Origin: Pteria penguin
Taxonomy: Eukaryota > Mollusca > Bivalvia > Pterioida > Pteriidae
Assembly: GCA_035048485.1 (NCBI GenBank)
Contig: CM068590.1
Coordinates: 9,723,329-9,787,328 of the forward strand
Reading direction: 5' to 3'
Length of the DNA: 64,000 nt
Shown here: piece after piece, positions 48,278-59,909 of the stretch
Numbering within the stretch: the first letter of the stretch is position 1
Layout of the letters: each line of letters opens with the position of its first letter
Position numbers and translations under genes: made by a program
The notes under the pieces: model-generated
Seen by the model: only the letters and a program-made list of their open reading frames with translations
What the model was told of the DNA's origin: nothing
Database searches by the model: none

Positions 48278-49596
48278 AGACCATTCTATCGCGTTATATA
48301 CGGACACGACCATCTTTAGATCACGTGACTATCCGCCATTAAGGTGCTGAATATGGCTATCATCTGCCTAGTCTCGTATCATCAATAAAGACTTTTAAAC
48401 AAGTTTACAAGCCCTTGCATCAGGTGATACTACCTGCTGTTTTTGTTTTGTTTTGTTTTGTTTTTCATTTGTTTGGGTTGTTTTTTTTTTTTTTTTATTA
48501 TTATTATTTATTAAGTTGTTTTTGCGGTTTTGACAGTGATTATAACTGAAATAGAGACTATTTGTCATGGGTTGCCTTAGTAACATTACTTTACAAAACC
48601 TAAAACAAACGGAGATAGATTCAATTTTATCGCTTATAATGCGAGATTTTATGAATAATTGACTGTTTAGTACTGATCTATTAGAATTAAATTATTTCAG
48701 AGACATAAGTCTCTAATTAATTCCATAATTGTTATTTCGATTCATGTCCCAATGTCGAGTTGTAGCTTGCACTAAAAGAAAATGGATTATGTAACAGGTG
48801 TAAAACCAGGTTACCACCTGTGGTCAGTCATATCTCAGCATAGCTATCCTTGGCAAAAGTGAAAGCGACATTCCAGAAATTGTCGTCCGTATTACGCAAT
48901 AAACCTACTGGATTTAAGTCGGCCCCATCATCCGTAAGACTATTATTGATACACGTGTATGTTGATTGAAGCAAATTAATTAACATTGCATACACGAGGG
49001 AAGTAATGCAGTGAATTGATGTTCTTTTTTTATCCAATGGCGGATCCAGTGCCACCTTTGCGAGTGGGGGGAGGGGGGGGGCGAGATGCGAATTTTGTCA
49101 ATTTTAACAGAAAATGGGCCAAGATACAAGGTTTTGGTAAAACTTTTGGGTCACTGCCGGAGTGGGGCGAGCGACCCCTCCGCTCCCCCTAAATGTTTAT
49201 CTAGGTTATTTTTGACAAGTTGATTTCGGTACTTGGGAAGTATCGTCTCTGTAGAGTTGTATTCCATTTTCATAGAACTGCAGGTCATTTTCCAAAAGAT
49301 CATATACGAATTCTTTTTAAGGATTTTCCGAAACTTTCAACCCCAGGTTTTGCAAATACGGATAGTCTGAATTTGGAAATAGTTAAATAGATGATATTTC
49401 TCATCCCCGAATACAACAATTCATCTGCATACTGAAATTTAGTGATAATCTATCTGAGTAAAAGTTACGAAAACTCTTCGTTTGTGAAATGGTCCGGGTG
49501 TTGATTTTGGTATTTGCCGGAACATAGACAATGATTTGAAAGTAGTCTATGTCTCTGATATGTATTTAATAAGTTTTATTATTATTTAATAATCAT
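48278..49596 (+). mobile_element. Family A TIR element, copy 1, left part
   Basis: It starts agaccattctatcgcg and is collinear with copy 2 (51190 onward) for about 1.3 kb. Shared blocks include 'catctttagatcacgtgact', 'atcaataaagacttttaaac', 'ggattatgtaacaggtgtaa', 'ggggcgagcgacccctccgc' and 'catatacgaa'. It stops at 49596, exactly where CAGAGA begins. Its right part is at 61658-62041, and the two parts together (about 1.70 kb) match copy 2 in length. No transposase is recognised, so it is probably non-autonomous. Confidence 0.85.
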
Positions 49597-49601
49597 CAGA
49601 G

Positions 49602-49602
<1 letters not shown>

Positions 49603-49673
<71 letters not shown>

Positions 49674-49674
49674 C

Positions 49675-49750
<76 letters not shown>
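49603..49750. repeat. (TA)n followed by (TG)n microsatellite
   Basis: TA repeats to about 49691 with two small interruptions, then TG repeats to about 49748, ending in cgcgcgcac. Long ORFs here on both strands are artefacts. Confidence 0.97.
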
Positions 49751-49754
<4 letters not shown>

Positions 49755-50631
49755 CACGGTGTCAATTGGGGACAATAGTATGAATACACACCTTCGTACC
49801 GGGGACACACTCCAATCGGGGACGTCCCCGTTTGTCAAAACCATTAAAATCGTGCTCAGAGGCAAAAAATTAACGGGATCGGTATTAAAAATATTATTTT
49901 TGGATGTTTTGAAAAATGTCCCCATTTGAATAGTTTACATTGGTTTCGTGTGTTCTTACATTTATTTGATCGCGCCAAATTGTGTTTTATACACTTTTGA
50001 GATGTCCCCGTTTGTTCGTTATGCTACACAGTCACGGACACGGTGAGATAGTAATGGCGGCATTTTGAATTTAACACTGTTTAAAACACAGCACAGGCCT
50101 GCAGCGGATATAAGCAAGGTAATTATTGAAATAGAATCATTTAGTTCTAATTGAAAAGCTCATTTTTAATTTGTAGTCGGTTAAAGATCTCCTGAGAGCT
50201 CATGTTTATTGTTTATAATGTACAAAATGCCGACTTTAAATAAAGCTTACTTACTTAATTAATAAGTTACTTACTTTAGAGTTTAGTCTTTAGATCTACT
50301 TAATTACAGAAAATTTTGCATTTTCAATATAATACGGTTACATACATATAAAAATCTAATAATTTGAGCTATCGACCAAGATTAACTGTTGAAGAGTCGG
50401 AGGAAGTTCAAAGTAAATGTTTGGTGTTTTTCACATGTTGACTAGATCTATTTTGTAACTTAGGCAGAATTCAATGAAAATTTACATGCTTGTTCCTCAC
50501 CATATTATGCACAAAATTTGAGCTTCGTTTTTGATCGGAGAGAAAACATTGCCGCTGTTGCTAGAGATAGAATTTAACATCTTCGACTCCTTCTCTGAAA
50601 CTACTGGGCAGAATTTAATGAAAATGGGGTG
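49751..50631. other. Unassigned sequence within the 12-kb segment
   Basis: Several 'gtccc(c)' phrases occur near 49825, 49918 and 50005. Positions 50473-50585 match 53098-53210 as a direct repeat, sharing 'atattatgcacaaa', 'gccgctgttgct' and 'atagaattt'. No gene is supported. Confidence 0.5.
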
Positions 50632-51189
50632 CAGGACATTTCGGTACAAACACTTTCGGTACACAAAAATAGGTCGTTTCGGTACATGACTTTGGTCGTT
50701 TCGATACAGGTACCTAAATATCGGTTCAGAAGCAAATTGAAATGGATATTATAACAATCTATCATGAAAAAAGTAAAAAGATCAGTACTAGCAAACTGTT
50801 AGGGAAATGTACGTGCCATGCTGTATGTCCCATTGGTACTTCAGGATATGCGATATGTGTGACCTTATTTAGAAAACAATAATGAAGACTATATACAGTG
50901 TATATATGTTTATTTATTTATTTTTTTTACTCATATGTCTTATTTACCTCGCATACTTGTGATCATGCATACTTAAAAATACATGTACCTGTAAAGACCG
51001 TAAGCTGAACAGTAGACATATAGACATAAACTTTTTAACTTTTGTATGGAAGTACACTGCGTTTTTCTTGAAGTGCCTAAAGTTTGTTAAGGAACTTTTT
51101 AGCGTGGATGCAAAGTGTTACTTGATTAAGTTTATGTATACATATACGTTTGGGCCTATGTCCTGTAGTAAAATTAACCCATGTGTCTG

Positions 51190-52874
51190 TAGACCATTCT
51201 ATCGCGTAATACACGGGCGCGGCCATCTTTAGATCACGTGACTATCTGCCATTAAGGTACTGAATATGGCTATCATCAGCCTAGTCTTGTATCATCAGTA
51301 AAGGACTTTTAAACAAGTTTACAAGTCCTTGCATCAGCTGATACTACCTAATGTTTTTTTTTTTTTTGTTTATTTTTGTTTTTTATTAAGTTGTTTTTGC
51401 AGTTTGGACAGTGATTATAAGTGAAATACATGTACAGACTATTTGCCATGGGTTGCCTTAATAACATTACTTTACAAAACCTAAAGCAAATGGAGGTAGA
51501 CTCAATCTTATCGCTTATAATGCTAGTTTTTATGAATAATATACTGTTTAGTACTGATCTATTAAAATTAAATTATTTCAGGGACATAAATCTCTGATTA
51601 GTCCCATGATTGTTACCTCGATCCATGTCCCAATGTCACGTTGTAGCTTGTACTAACAGAAAATGGATTATGTAACAGGTGTAAAACCAGGTTATCACCT
51701 GGGGTCAGTAATATCTCAGCATAGGTATCCTTGGCAAAACTTAAAGCTACATTCCAGAAACTGTCGTCCGTATTAGGCAATAAACTTACTGGATTTATTT
51801 TGGCTGTTTAACCCCATCATCCGTAAGACTATTATTGATACATGTGTATGTTGATTGAAGCAAATTAATTAACATTGCATACATGAGGGAAGTAATGCAG
51901 TGAAATGATGTTCGTTTTTATCCATTGGCAGATCTAGCGCCTCCTTTGAGGGGGGGGTCGAGGGGCGATTTTAGTCAATTTTAACAGAAAATTGGCCAAA
52001 ATACAGGGTTTTGGTAAAATTTTGGGTCAATGCCGGGGGTGGGGCGAGCGACCCCTCCGCTCCCCCTAAATCCGCCACTGCTTATCTAAGTTATTTTGGA
52101 CTAGTTGATTTCGGTACTTGCGAATTCAATTTTCATAAAACTGCAGGTCATGTTCCAAAGGATCATATACGAAATTTTTTAAAGGATTTTCCAAAACTTT
52201 CAACGCCAGGTTCTGCAAATACGGAATGCCTGAATTTAGAAATAGTTAAGTAGATGATATTTCTCATCCCCGAATACAACAATTAATCTGCATACTGAAA
52301 GCAGAGATATATATACACATATGTATATATGTCTCTGCTGAAAGTTAGTGATAATCTTTCCGAGTAAAAGTTACGAAAAAAATCTTCGTTTGCGAAATGG
52401 TCTAGGTGTTGATATTGGTATTTGCCGAGACATACTAGACTATGTTTTGAAAGTAGTCTATGTCTATGATATGTATTTAATAAGTTTTATTATTATCTAA
52501 TAATTATCTAATTAATCTGTAATACATAAATACAACATTCATTACTGAATAAATAACTTAGCTTGGTGACCAACATTTTTGGTAAGGCCGGAGAAAGGTT
52601 CCTTTTCATTTTCTGTTTTTTTTTATATTTAAATTTTAAACTGAAATTTATAATGGACTATAAAAACAAACACGTTTATGAATTTTCAGTCCTAGTCACC
52701 GATGAGACCATTCAATTAAACATTGATAAACACAAATATTGTTTTAACCACTACGCTCATAGGTCATTTTACTATCTTGATAGCTTTTTTCAGTACCGTA
52801 ATGGCGGATACGACCACGACACCTATTGGTGAAGGGCAGATAACTATTGAGTAACTGCCCAATAGAATGGTCTA
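51190..52874 (+). mobile_element. Family A TIR element, copy 2
   Basis: Starts tagaccattcta (51190) and ends with its exact complement (52863-52874). The match continues imperfectly inward. It is 1685 bp including a 36-bp insertion at 52302. The largest internal frame (52563-52832, ending in HDTYW) has no recognised motif. It is nested between the two halves of family C. Confidence 0.85.
52302..52337. mobile_element. 36-bp near-palindromic mini element (family B) with 7-bp target duplication
   Basis: A near-perfect palindrome with ends CAGAGATATATA...TATATGTCTCTG. It is flanked by ctgaaag at 52295-52301 and at 52338-52344, and is absent from the matching position of family A copy 1 (about 49435). 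The empty site in copy 1 (catactgaaatttagtg) confirms that it is an insertion. Confidence 0.8.
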
Positions 52875-53065
52875 TAGGAGTAAGCGTCACCTGTTTGACT
52901 AGTCACACTTGCTGTCTCATGTCACACACAGACTAAAATATAGTGAATAAATCACCCAAACATATGTACCGAAACATCTTTTTAGTGTACCGAAATGTCC
53001 TTTTCATTGTACCGAAACTTCTTTGCTTGTACCGAAATGTCTTTCTTATGTACCGAAATGTCCTG

Positions 53066-53901
53066 TACTGAAACATCCTTGTACCAAAACGTCTAGCATT
53101 CTGAAAATGTACATGCTAGGTCCTCATCATATTATGCACAAATTTTTTGTTCCTTTTTTGGATCAGACAAAAAACATGGCCGCTGTTGCTAAAAATAGAA
53201 TTTGACATTTCTGAAGTAACAGAGATTCACCGAAATAACACTACAAATTACCGATATAACTGTTTTATGGTCACAATTTATTATTTTCATAAGAAAGAAT
53301 AATACATTTCAGTAGAATATGACATATGAAATAATAAAATTGTCGGGTAATATATCATGATGAATAGAGAAAACTCTGACATTTATGGAGCTCACTTTCT
53401 CTTTATTTTTTCTTTTTTTTATATTTCTTCTTCTTCTATCCATCAAAGGAGTAATACTTATTGAACAAATGTCAAGACTCCTGTGCGCATGGTAGCTAAC
53501 GGCTATGTACAGGTTAAAAATAATTAAAAGCCAGACAGTTTCAGTATTCTTGATCAAAGAGATAATTTCTGATGATTACATATTTGATACTTCTATAGAT
53601 TGTGTTGTTTTATATGTTTCAGTACATATTCTATACATTGTCACTTTTTGGCGCTTCTAAGTTCTGTTCATCTTATATTCTGAATAGTTTGTTTTTAATT
53701 TTTGTAGTTAAAACGGAGTCTGCAAAATCAGAATCTTTTGAATGTGAGTATAATTTTATTCTATTTTTTTTTATTCTATAATTTTATCCCATCAGTGTGA
53801 AAGGGTGTGAAGTAACTGATTTTAAATAGTTCATTGATATCTAACACACAATTTGCATAAGTTTTTGTTTTATAAACATATTATATCATTATAAGTAATT
53901 A
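53066..53901. other. Unassigned sequence
   Basis: Contains the second copy of the 50473-type direct repeat (53098-53210). A possible 36-bp exon at 53708-53743 (acceptor ttttgtag, donor gtgagt) was considered, but its phase does not fit the downstream frame. Confidence 0.4.
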
Positions 53902-54616
53902 ATCATTGATCTGTTGATGAAAATTTCATCTTTGTGTGGGGCTGAAGAAGCAGCTCTTTTGAGGTCAACAAAGTTGAGAAAAAAATTGCCACTCTTTCCC
54001 AGTTAGTAATTTTTAAAGAAAATGAGCTTGATCTACTAGAACTAGCCAGCTTTATGGGTTATGACATCCGTGCTCACCGTGAATATTATTGATTACCAGA
54101 TACTGTATTCAGCAGAAAAAGGGGAATCATGAGCAATATTGGACAAAGTCTTGATGAAATCCATGTAGATCCAGAAGGAGGTAAATATTTATTCTTAAAT
54201 TCAAATTTAGATTTTTCATAAAAGGCTGATAAATTATGTTATATGTTAATTGAGCGATTAGTTCAAAAGAGCTCCAAGCTTGAAAGAGACAATGATAGTA
54301 ATTTAGATTCAACTAACAAAAATTGGACCAATCATTTCAGAACAAATTAATATTAACCTTCTCTTGGACTTTTTAGCTCACCTTATCAATTTCAAGTAAA
54401 AGAGACATATATTGTCATAGTCTCATAGTGTCTTTTCTATCGTCATGCTTAAAATATGTTGATTTAACTTTGTTTGTTGGTTGCTTTTGTTGATCAAAGG
54501 TAGACCAGGTATCAAAAGGTGAGACATTTTTTAATTTTATTTTCTTTTGATGTTTTTTTTTAGAAATCCCGATCGTTGGAAGTGATGATGATGGCGGTGG
54601 TGATGATGATGATTAA
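53902..54616 (+). pseudogene. Tyrosine-recombinase-like C-terminal fragment, decayed, with one intron
   Basis: The frame reads LCGAEEAALLRSTKLRKK (about 53938-53990), then a one-base loss in an A-run (about 53983-53990). It continues IATLSQLVIFKENELDLLEL, ASFMGYDIRAHREYY, an in-frame TGA (54089-54091, fitting a CGA-to-TGA change of Arg) and LPDTVFSRKRG, then SLDEIHVDPEG. A phase-1 intron (54181-54563, gtaaat...ttttttttag) leads to EIPIVGSDDDGGGDDDD and TAA at 54614-54616. STKLRK...ELDLLA.FMGHD...HREYYRLP is a pattern I recall from uncharacterised invertebrate and fish proteins. Its lGHd...HxxYY block resembles the catalytic C-terminus of tyrosine recombinases. It is 5'-incomplete. The acidic tail partly comes from a (GAT)n run. 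Confidence 0.6.
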
Positions 54617-57388
54617 GATGGTGATGATAATGATAACACAGCAGAAAATAGACTTATCTTTGAAACATTCTTCTGATGGTAAGATATTTTAGTAATAATC
54701 TAGAAATCATTATAAAGTCTTATTATAGAAAACTTTTTGGAAATACACTGTTACTTGTCCAAACTGGATGCTAATGGGATTCTAATATTTGGACTTGGAC
54801 ATCAATAGTCCGTTGTGTCTTCCAGTACAGTAAAAATACTGCGGGATCATGTGAAATTCCAGCTATCATTGTATAAATTAACAAAAAGAATGTACCGGTA
54901 TGTCATACCAGAAAACGGCCTTTTTGCGATCTATTATATGTTAATGTCCAGTTGTTTTCTGTTATATCACGATCCCACAGCATTTTCCTTGTAGGAAATG
55001 TCATCAACTTTTCATATATCACAAGATTTTTATGATCATTTGTCGTTAAGAGGGGGATGCTTTTGGTTTATCTTCAAGGTTGTTCTGTTTTGTTCTATTT
55101 TTAGAACTTAAGTCACGTGAAAATTACATAGTATTGAACGCATTAAGGATCATGTGTTCAATTAAAAACTAAAAAGTCTTGTAAAGATGATAGCTAAATT
55201 GTGACAATATGTGACATGAAATAGTAATATTCGTTTTTATTAGGAAAAAAACGAAATCGGCCTTAATTGTGCTGCATATCATGCATGTGTGAAGTTTCAA
55301 GTCTCTATGCCTCTTGGTTTAAAAGTGCTAGCCTTAGGTTAAAGTTTTTGAAAAGTAGGTCTAACATCAAGGTCAAAGGTCATGGTCCCAAATGAAAGGG
55401 CCTTTCACAAGGTATGCATGTGTGAAGTTTCAAGTCAATCAAGACTCTACCCCTCTGGGTTCAAAAGTTATAGACCAGGTTAAAGTTTTTGAAAAGTAGG
55501 TCAAACTCTAAGGTCAAGATTAAAGGTCATTGTCCCAAATGAAAGAGATTTACAGAAGGTAAATATGTGTGAAGTTTCAAGACTCTACCCCTCTTAGTAC
55601 AGAAGTTATAGCCAAGGTTAAAGTTTTTGTGTCAAGCCTCTGGTGCTGACACTAAGGCTATGACATTAGCTCCCCGGACATTCGTCCCAGCTCACTAAAA
55701 ATTACTCTTAAAAAACTAATATACAATGTCAATTGTCGTCAAATCAGCTATCACAAATTTGCAAACTATCTAAAGTGTTTATCGTGAAGATACATGTATA
55801 TGCCTTGCCACGTTTTTTTATGCGCCCCCAAAACTTTTCGGGGGAACAAATAGTCGCTGTCATATTTGAATTTGATATTTCACACAATTGTACATTAGGA
55901 TACATGCTCTATGACAAAGGTCATTCAAAGTCACTCGGTAAAGGTGAAGGTCATTTTTGGTGAAAATATGTTTAAAAAAATTCACATTTTCCAGATTATC
56001 GAGTTCCTGGATTAACGAGACATCACTGTAAATGACAGCCTATGATCTTATTTTGATTTTAATCTTGCACCCTTTAACCAATAATATATCGCCTCAGACA
56101 CAAAGGTCAAAAACCTTGTTAGATTACAGGTTGTCATTTGTTATTTCTTCATTAGTAAATATTTAAACTTTGTCTGAAATAATCTCCCCTTGTCTATGAT
56201 ATAATCATCAAATTTCAGGATGTATTGAGGAATGTCATGCTACAGAATATGGAATGTATTCCTGTTTGTCTATTTATCTCTTTGTTAATTTGCCACACTT
56301 TCAACTTGGCTATAACTTTGGAACCATATGGATAGGCTTTGATAATTCATGTGTATTCACTTGTAGAAGAATGTTTCAACTTATACCACAGTTTTAACCT
56401 ATTGGTCATTGACATCTTTGACATTGACATCATGACATCTTTAATCTCCTTTCATTAATTTTTATCCTTTGTCTTGTCTTTAAACATAAGCATTCAAAGA
56501 GCATTATTCTTTTTACATAGCAACGAAAATTCCATGGAATGAAGGGGAGAAGAATGCAGTGAGAAAACATTTTGGAAAAACTTTATTTCCATGAAACTCC
56601 CTGGAAAAGCAGAAATTGAAAAGTGCTTGAAAGTAGAGAAAGTTCTGAAAAACAGAAGTTGGAAAATTGTAAAGGACTTTATCGGCAACACTTTTACATC
56701 CAAAAAACGTACATGAATCATACCTTTAAGACATCATATTGAACTTTCAAGCTCATGCCATACCCTGTCATCTGCCGTCAGTCTGTCCATCCAGCTTTCT
56801 GTCGATCGAGACATCCAGCTGTAAACAATTGCTAGTTACCCTTATAGTCTATTCATAGCAGAAAAATATTTATTGGTTATCTTGTTTCCCTTATGTTCTT
56901 GCTGTGCATGTTCATTTTGAAGATCCTCCCCCAGAGGCTGAGAAATGGTCATGGTCAGTTTCCAAGTTGCCAGCTAAACATAACAGCACATAGGGATCAC
57001 TGTCCAGCATCTATTTGTCTGTCTGTCCGCTAGTCACACTTTATGTGGTAGTCATGTTCATGCTTAGCAGGAGACACACTGTTCCTTGAACATTTGGTTC
57101 CTATATAAGCCTAAGTAAATCATGTTATCCTATATCTTCACAAATTATTCATGCCAGAAACCTCTATATGATCCATAATTGTTTTCCTTAGGGTCTAGTT
57201 GTGTATGCGTGTTTTTGATGAAAATCATTCCCAAGGGGATTGAGAAATTGGTGTGGTTATTTTATTTTTACATATATAAGACTTTTTAAATCATTTAACC
57301 CTATCTTCTCATTCGCTATTCATGCCAATGTCTTTCCTTTAGGGTCAAGATATGCCTTTGTGATTTCTGCAAAGATTCTCCCCAAGGA
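54617..57388. other. Repeat-rich non-coding stretch
   Basis: No gene is supported. Positions 55280-55640 hold three copies, about 130-150 bp apart, of a block with 'gtgtgaagtttcaagtc', 'agactctacccctct' and 'aggttaaagtttttg'. Positions 55820-56400 and 56700-57350 are similar to receptor-like 'cctat..cttca' repeats and carry no conserved frame. Confidence 0.45.
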
Positions 57389-57545
57389 GGAAGCCGGCAT
57401 GGCCTAGTAGTAGCCGGCTCGACTTTACATGTAGATCAGGAGGTCCGGGGGTTCGAGTCCTGTTCTGGTCATGTGGGTGTCCTTTCTTTCGGATGCGACA
57501 GTATAAACCGAGGCCCCGTGTCACGGAAGGCATGGCACATTAATC
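57389..57545 (+). mobile_element. tRNA-derived SINE, same family as 36135-36278
   Basis: The tRNA-like head has an A-box-like TGGCCTAGTAGT and B box GGTTCGAGTCC. A body with GGTGTCCTTTCTTTCGGATG, GACAGTATAAACCGAGG and GTGTCACGGAAGGCATGGCA follows. The minus-strand ORF at 57345-57533 is its antisense reading. No clear target duplication. Confidence 0.8.
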
Positions 57546-57554
57546 CAATTTGTA

Positions 57555-57990
57555 ATCAAAGATGGCCGCTATGGGCCCTGATTGGTTGACACATTTTCGA
57601 CTTCTTCTCCAAAACCACTTCACAGAATTTCACCAAACCTTATAAGAAGTAAGTACTCAAGATCCTCTACAAAGTTTGTGTTTTTCGAGCTGATCCGTAA
57701 TCAAAGATGGCCGCCATGGGCCCTGATTGGTTGACACATTTTCGACTTCTCCTCCAAAACCACTGCACGCAATTTCACCTAACTTTATAGGAAGCAAGTA
57801 CTCAAATCCCTCTACCAAGTATGTATTTTTCGAGCCAATCCGTAAATCAAGATGGCTGCCATGGACCATGATTGGTTGACACATTTTCGATTTCTTCTCC
57901 AAAAGTGCTGCACAGAATTTCACCAAACCTTATTGGAAGTAAGTGCTTAAAGTCCTCTACCAAGTTTGTGTTTTTATGACCCAAATAACA
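57555..57990. repeat. 145-bp tandem monomers, array 1 (about 3 units)
   Basis: 'aagatgg' phase points at 57559, 57704 and 57849 give a 145-bp period. Each unit has 'aagatggc.gccatggg', 'ttggttgacacattttcga', 'cttctccaaaa', 'cacagaatttcaccaaacct' and 'aagtactcaa'. The period is close to nucleosome-core length. The minus-strand 89-codon ORF is an artefact of the repeat. Confidence 0.9.
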
Positions 57991-59909
57991 TTGGAATCAT
58001 GAATTTGATGTATATAAGGACATGCATTCCTACTGATGTATAACAGAACTCCACTTCGTCAATGTAAAATTTTCTTTATAAGATTTTTATTATTATGCTT
58101 TCTTTGCAATGGTAAACTTGAGATTTCATATTTTGACTTTTGCTGAATAAAATTTTGTCTATATTGTTATGTTCTTTGAAAATGATTTAGTTTTAAGTCT
58201 ATTTAAAAACGAAAAATGATAAAAATTGTTAAAAATCACCAAGCACTTGATTGATTGATGATGTCTGCCTGTCTGTCCATCTGTCAACATTTTTGTTATT
58301 GTTTCTGATTGATGCAGTATTTAAGGAAATTTGTTAGTTGAGTTATGAAGGTTATCCTTGACAAGATCTTTAAGATTTTGTGGCAACATTTGACCTCAAA
58401 GGATTTATTTTCTATTTATTTTTGGTCTATGATGAATCCAATTAAGTTGATTTATTTAACTTTTGGCCTCTGATTATTGGAGAGCACATAGGACCTGTTC
58501 CTTTGTCTGCTTCTCTGTAAAATTTAAGCTTCGTTGTGAATGTTTTATGATAAAAGTGATAGGGCTTTGATATATCACAGATGTATAACTTAAGACATGA
58601 TCTTTCTATTGACACAAAGATTTCATCATTATGACCTTAGATTTTGGCCTACATTTAAAAAACTTTTACTTTGGCCTTATGTCATGACTGGTATATGTTA
58701 TGATTGATATTTAACATGTGTATTCCTTGAGACAAGACCTTTAATTTGGTTAATTTTGGTACCACAATTGTTCACTTAATGACCTTCTTATTTGAGTTTT
58801 AACATTTTTGGATTACAACTTTATTTACTGAAACAAAATCGTAGGCATCTGTGTATAACAAACGAACATTATGTATATATGAAAATATATTTATTTCTTG
58901 ATTTAAGAGTTTAACCAACTCTTTAAGAGAAAATTTAATGCAACTTTATATCAATCTTTCGACATAATGATACTTTTAGTTTAAAAAGTGTTACTATTTA
59001 GGCATCAAGGTCTTCAACTTAACTGTGCGTGAATACTTACATTTTAATTAATATTGTAACATTTTAATAATTACAAATATAGTTTGTATAACAGAATCAT
59101 GGAGTTAATAAATATGAATAAAATTTAATGGTATTGCTTGATATATTTATCTTTATGCACCCGGCTTGAAAGGTCCGAGGGCTTATAGTTTTTGGATCAT
59201 ATGTCTGTGTGTCCATAATTCTGTCCCGCTTTACACAAAATGCAATATGCAATAACTTTGACGTAGAAACTTCATGTGGTATGAATTCTCAATAAATAAA
59301 ACCCTTTCAATTGACACCAAGGTCAATGACTTTGTAACCTTGAGCTTGACCTTTCTCATCAATATACTTCTTGTTCAATACTGTAAACAAAGTATCTGTC
59401 ATTGCAATGGCAGTTTCTATATGGTTATTGTTAGCCAAGACAATGTTTTGTCTTTCATGTTTTCAAATTTCATCAAGTATAGACAGCAAGTGTGGCAACC
59501 AAAATAGGAAATGACAGCTCTGCCCGGGCACCTAGTATCACTTCTAGCTCACAAGGTGTTTGTCTATACTCCCAATGGTACTCCATTGTAAGTACCATCA
59601 TGACACTTTGCTGGGATATCTTTAATTTTTGAATGACTCCCAAATTTTTAGCATGGGAATTTATTTTGAATATCTGAAAATTCACATTTTTATAGATAAG
59701 GATAGAATTTATGAATGAGCAGCTTGTGATGGTTTCGTAAAACGAAAGTTTCTTCTCTGTTTCTTGAACACAAGTTTTAGAAAAGAAAAAATAAGAAGAG
59801 TTACATGTAGCTATGCAATACAGAGACAAACTACTTTATAAAAAACAGAACATTAGACTTGTAAACTAAAGGTGATAATGAGAAATGAATAAGCAAGATA
59901 TCTTCATTA
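57991..59909. other. Non-coding stretch
   Basis: AT-rich. A block at about 59155-59470 (tttatgcacccgg, ggcttatagttttt) resembles 55815-55960 in layout. The minus-strand ORF 59473-59829 (118 codons) has no recognisable motif and no splice context. It was not accepted as a gene. Confidence 0.4.

Larger units (their letters stand above)
50632..53065. mobile_element. Family C TIR element with subterminal GTACCGAAA repeats
   Basis: Perfect 17-bp terminal inverted repeats, caggacatttcggtaca at 50632-50648 and its complement at 53049-53065. Inside each end, further ttcggtac (left) or gtaccgaaa (right) motifs are repeated in mirror orientation, about four on the left and five on the right. The interior is largely the nested family A copy 2 (51190-52874). 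Without it the element would be about 750 bp, with no coding capacity. Confidence 0.75.

Noticed and set aside
52563..52832. 89-codon ORF in family A copy 2
   Set aside because: The corresponding region in copy 1 (61.7-62.0 kb) is not open, so the frame is not conserved.
53708..53743. Possible 36-bp exon with good acceptor and GTGAGT donor
   Set aside because: Its phase does not join the recombinase-like frame, and it does not resemble an ankyrin exon; kept only as a note.
59473..59829. 118-codon minus-strand ORF
   Set aside because: No motif, no splice context, in repeat-like DNA.
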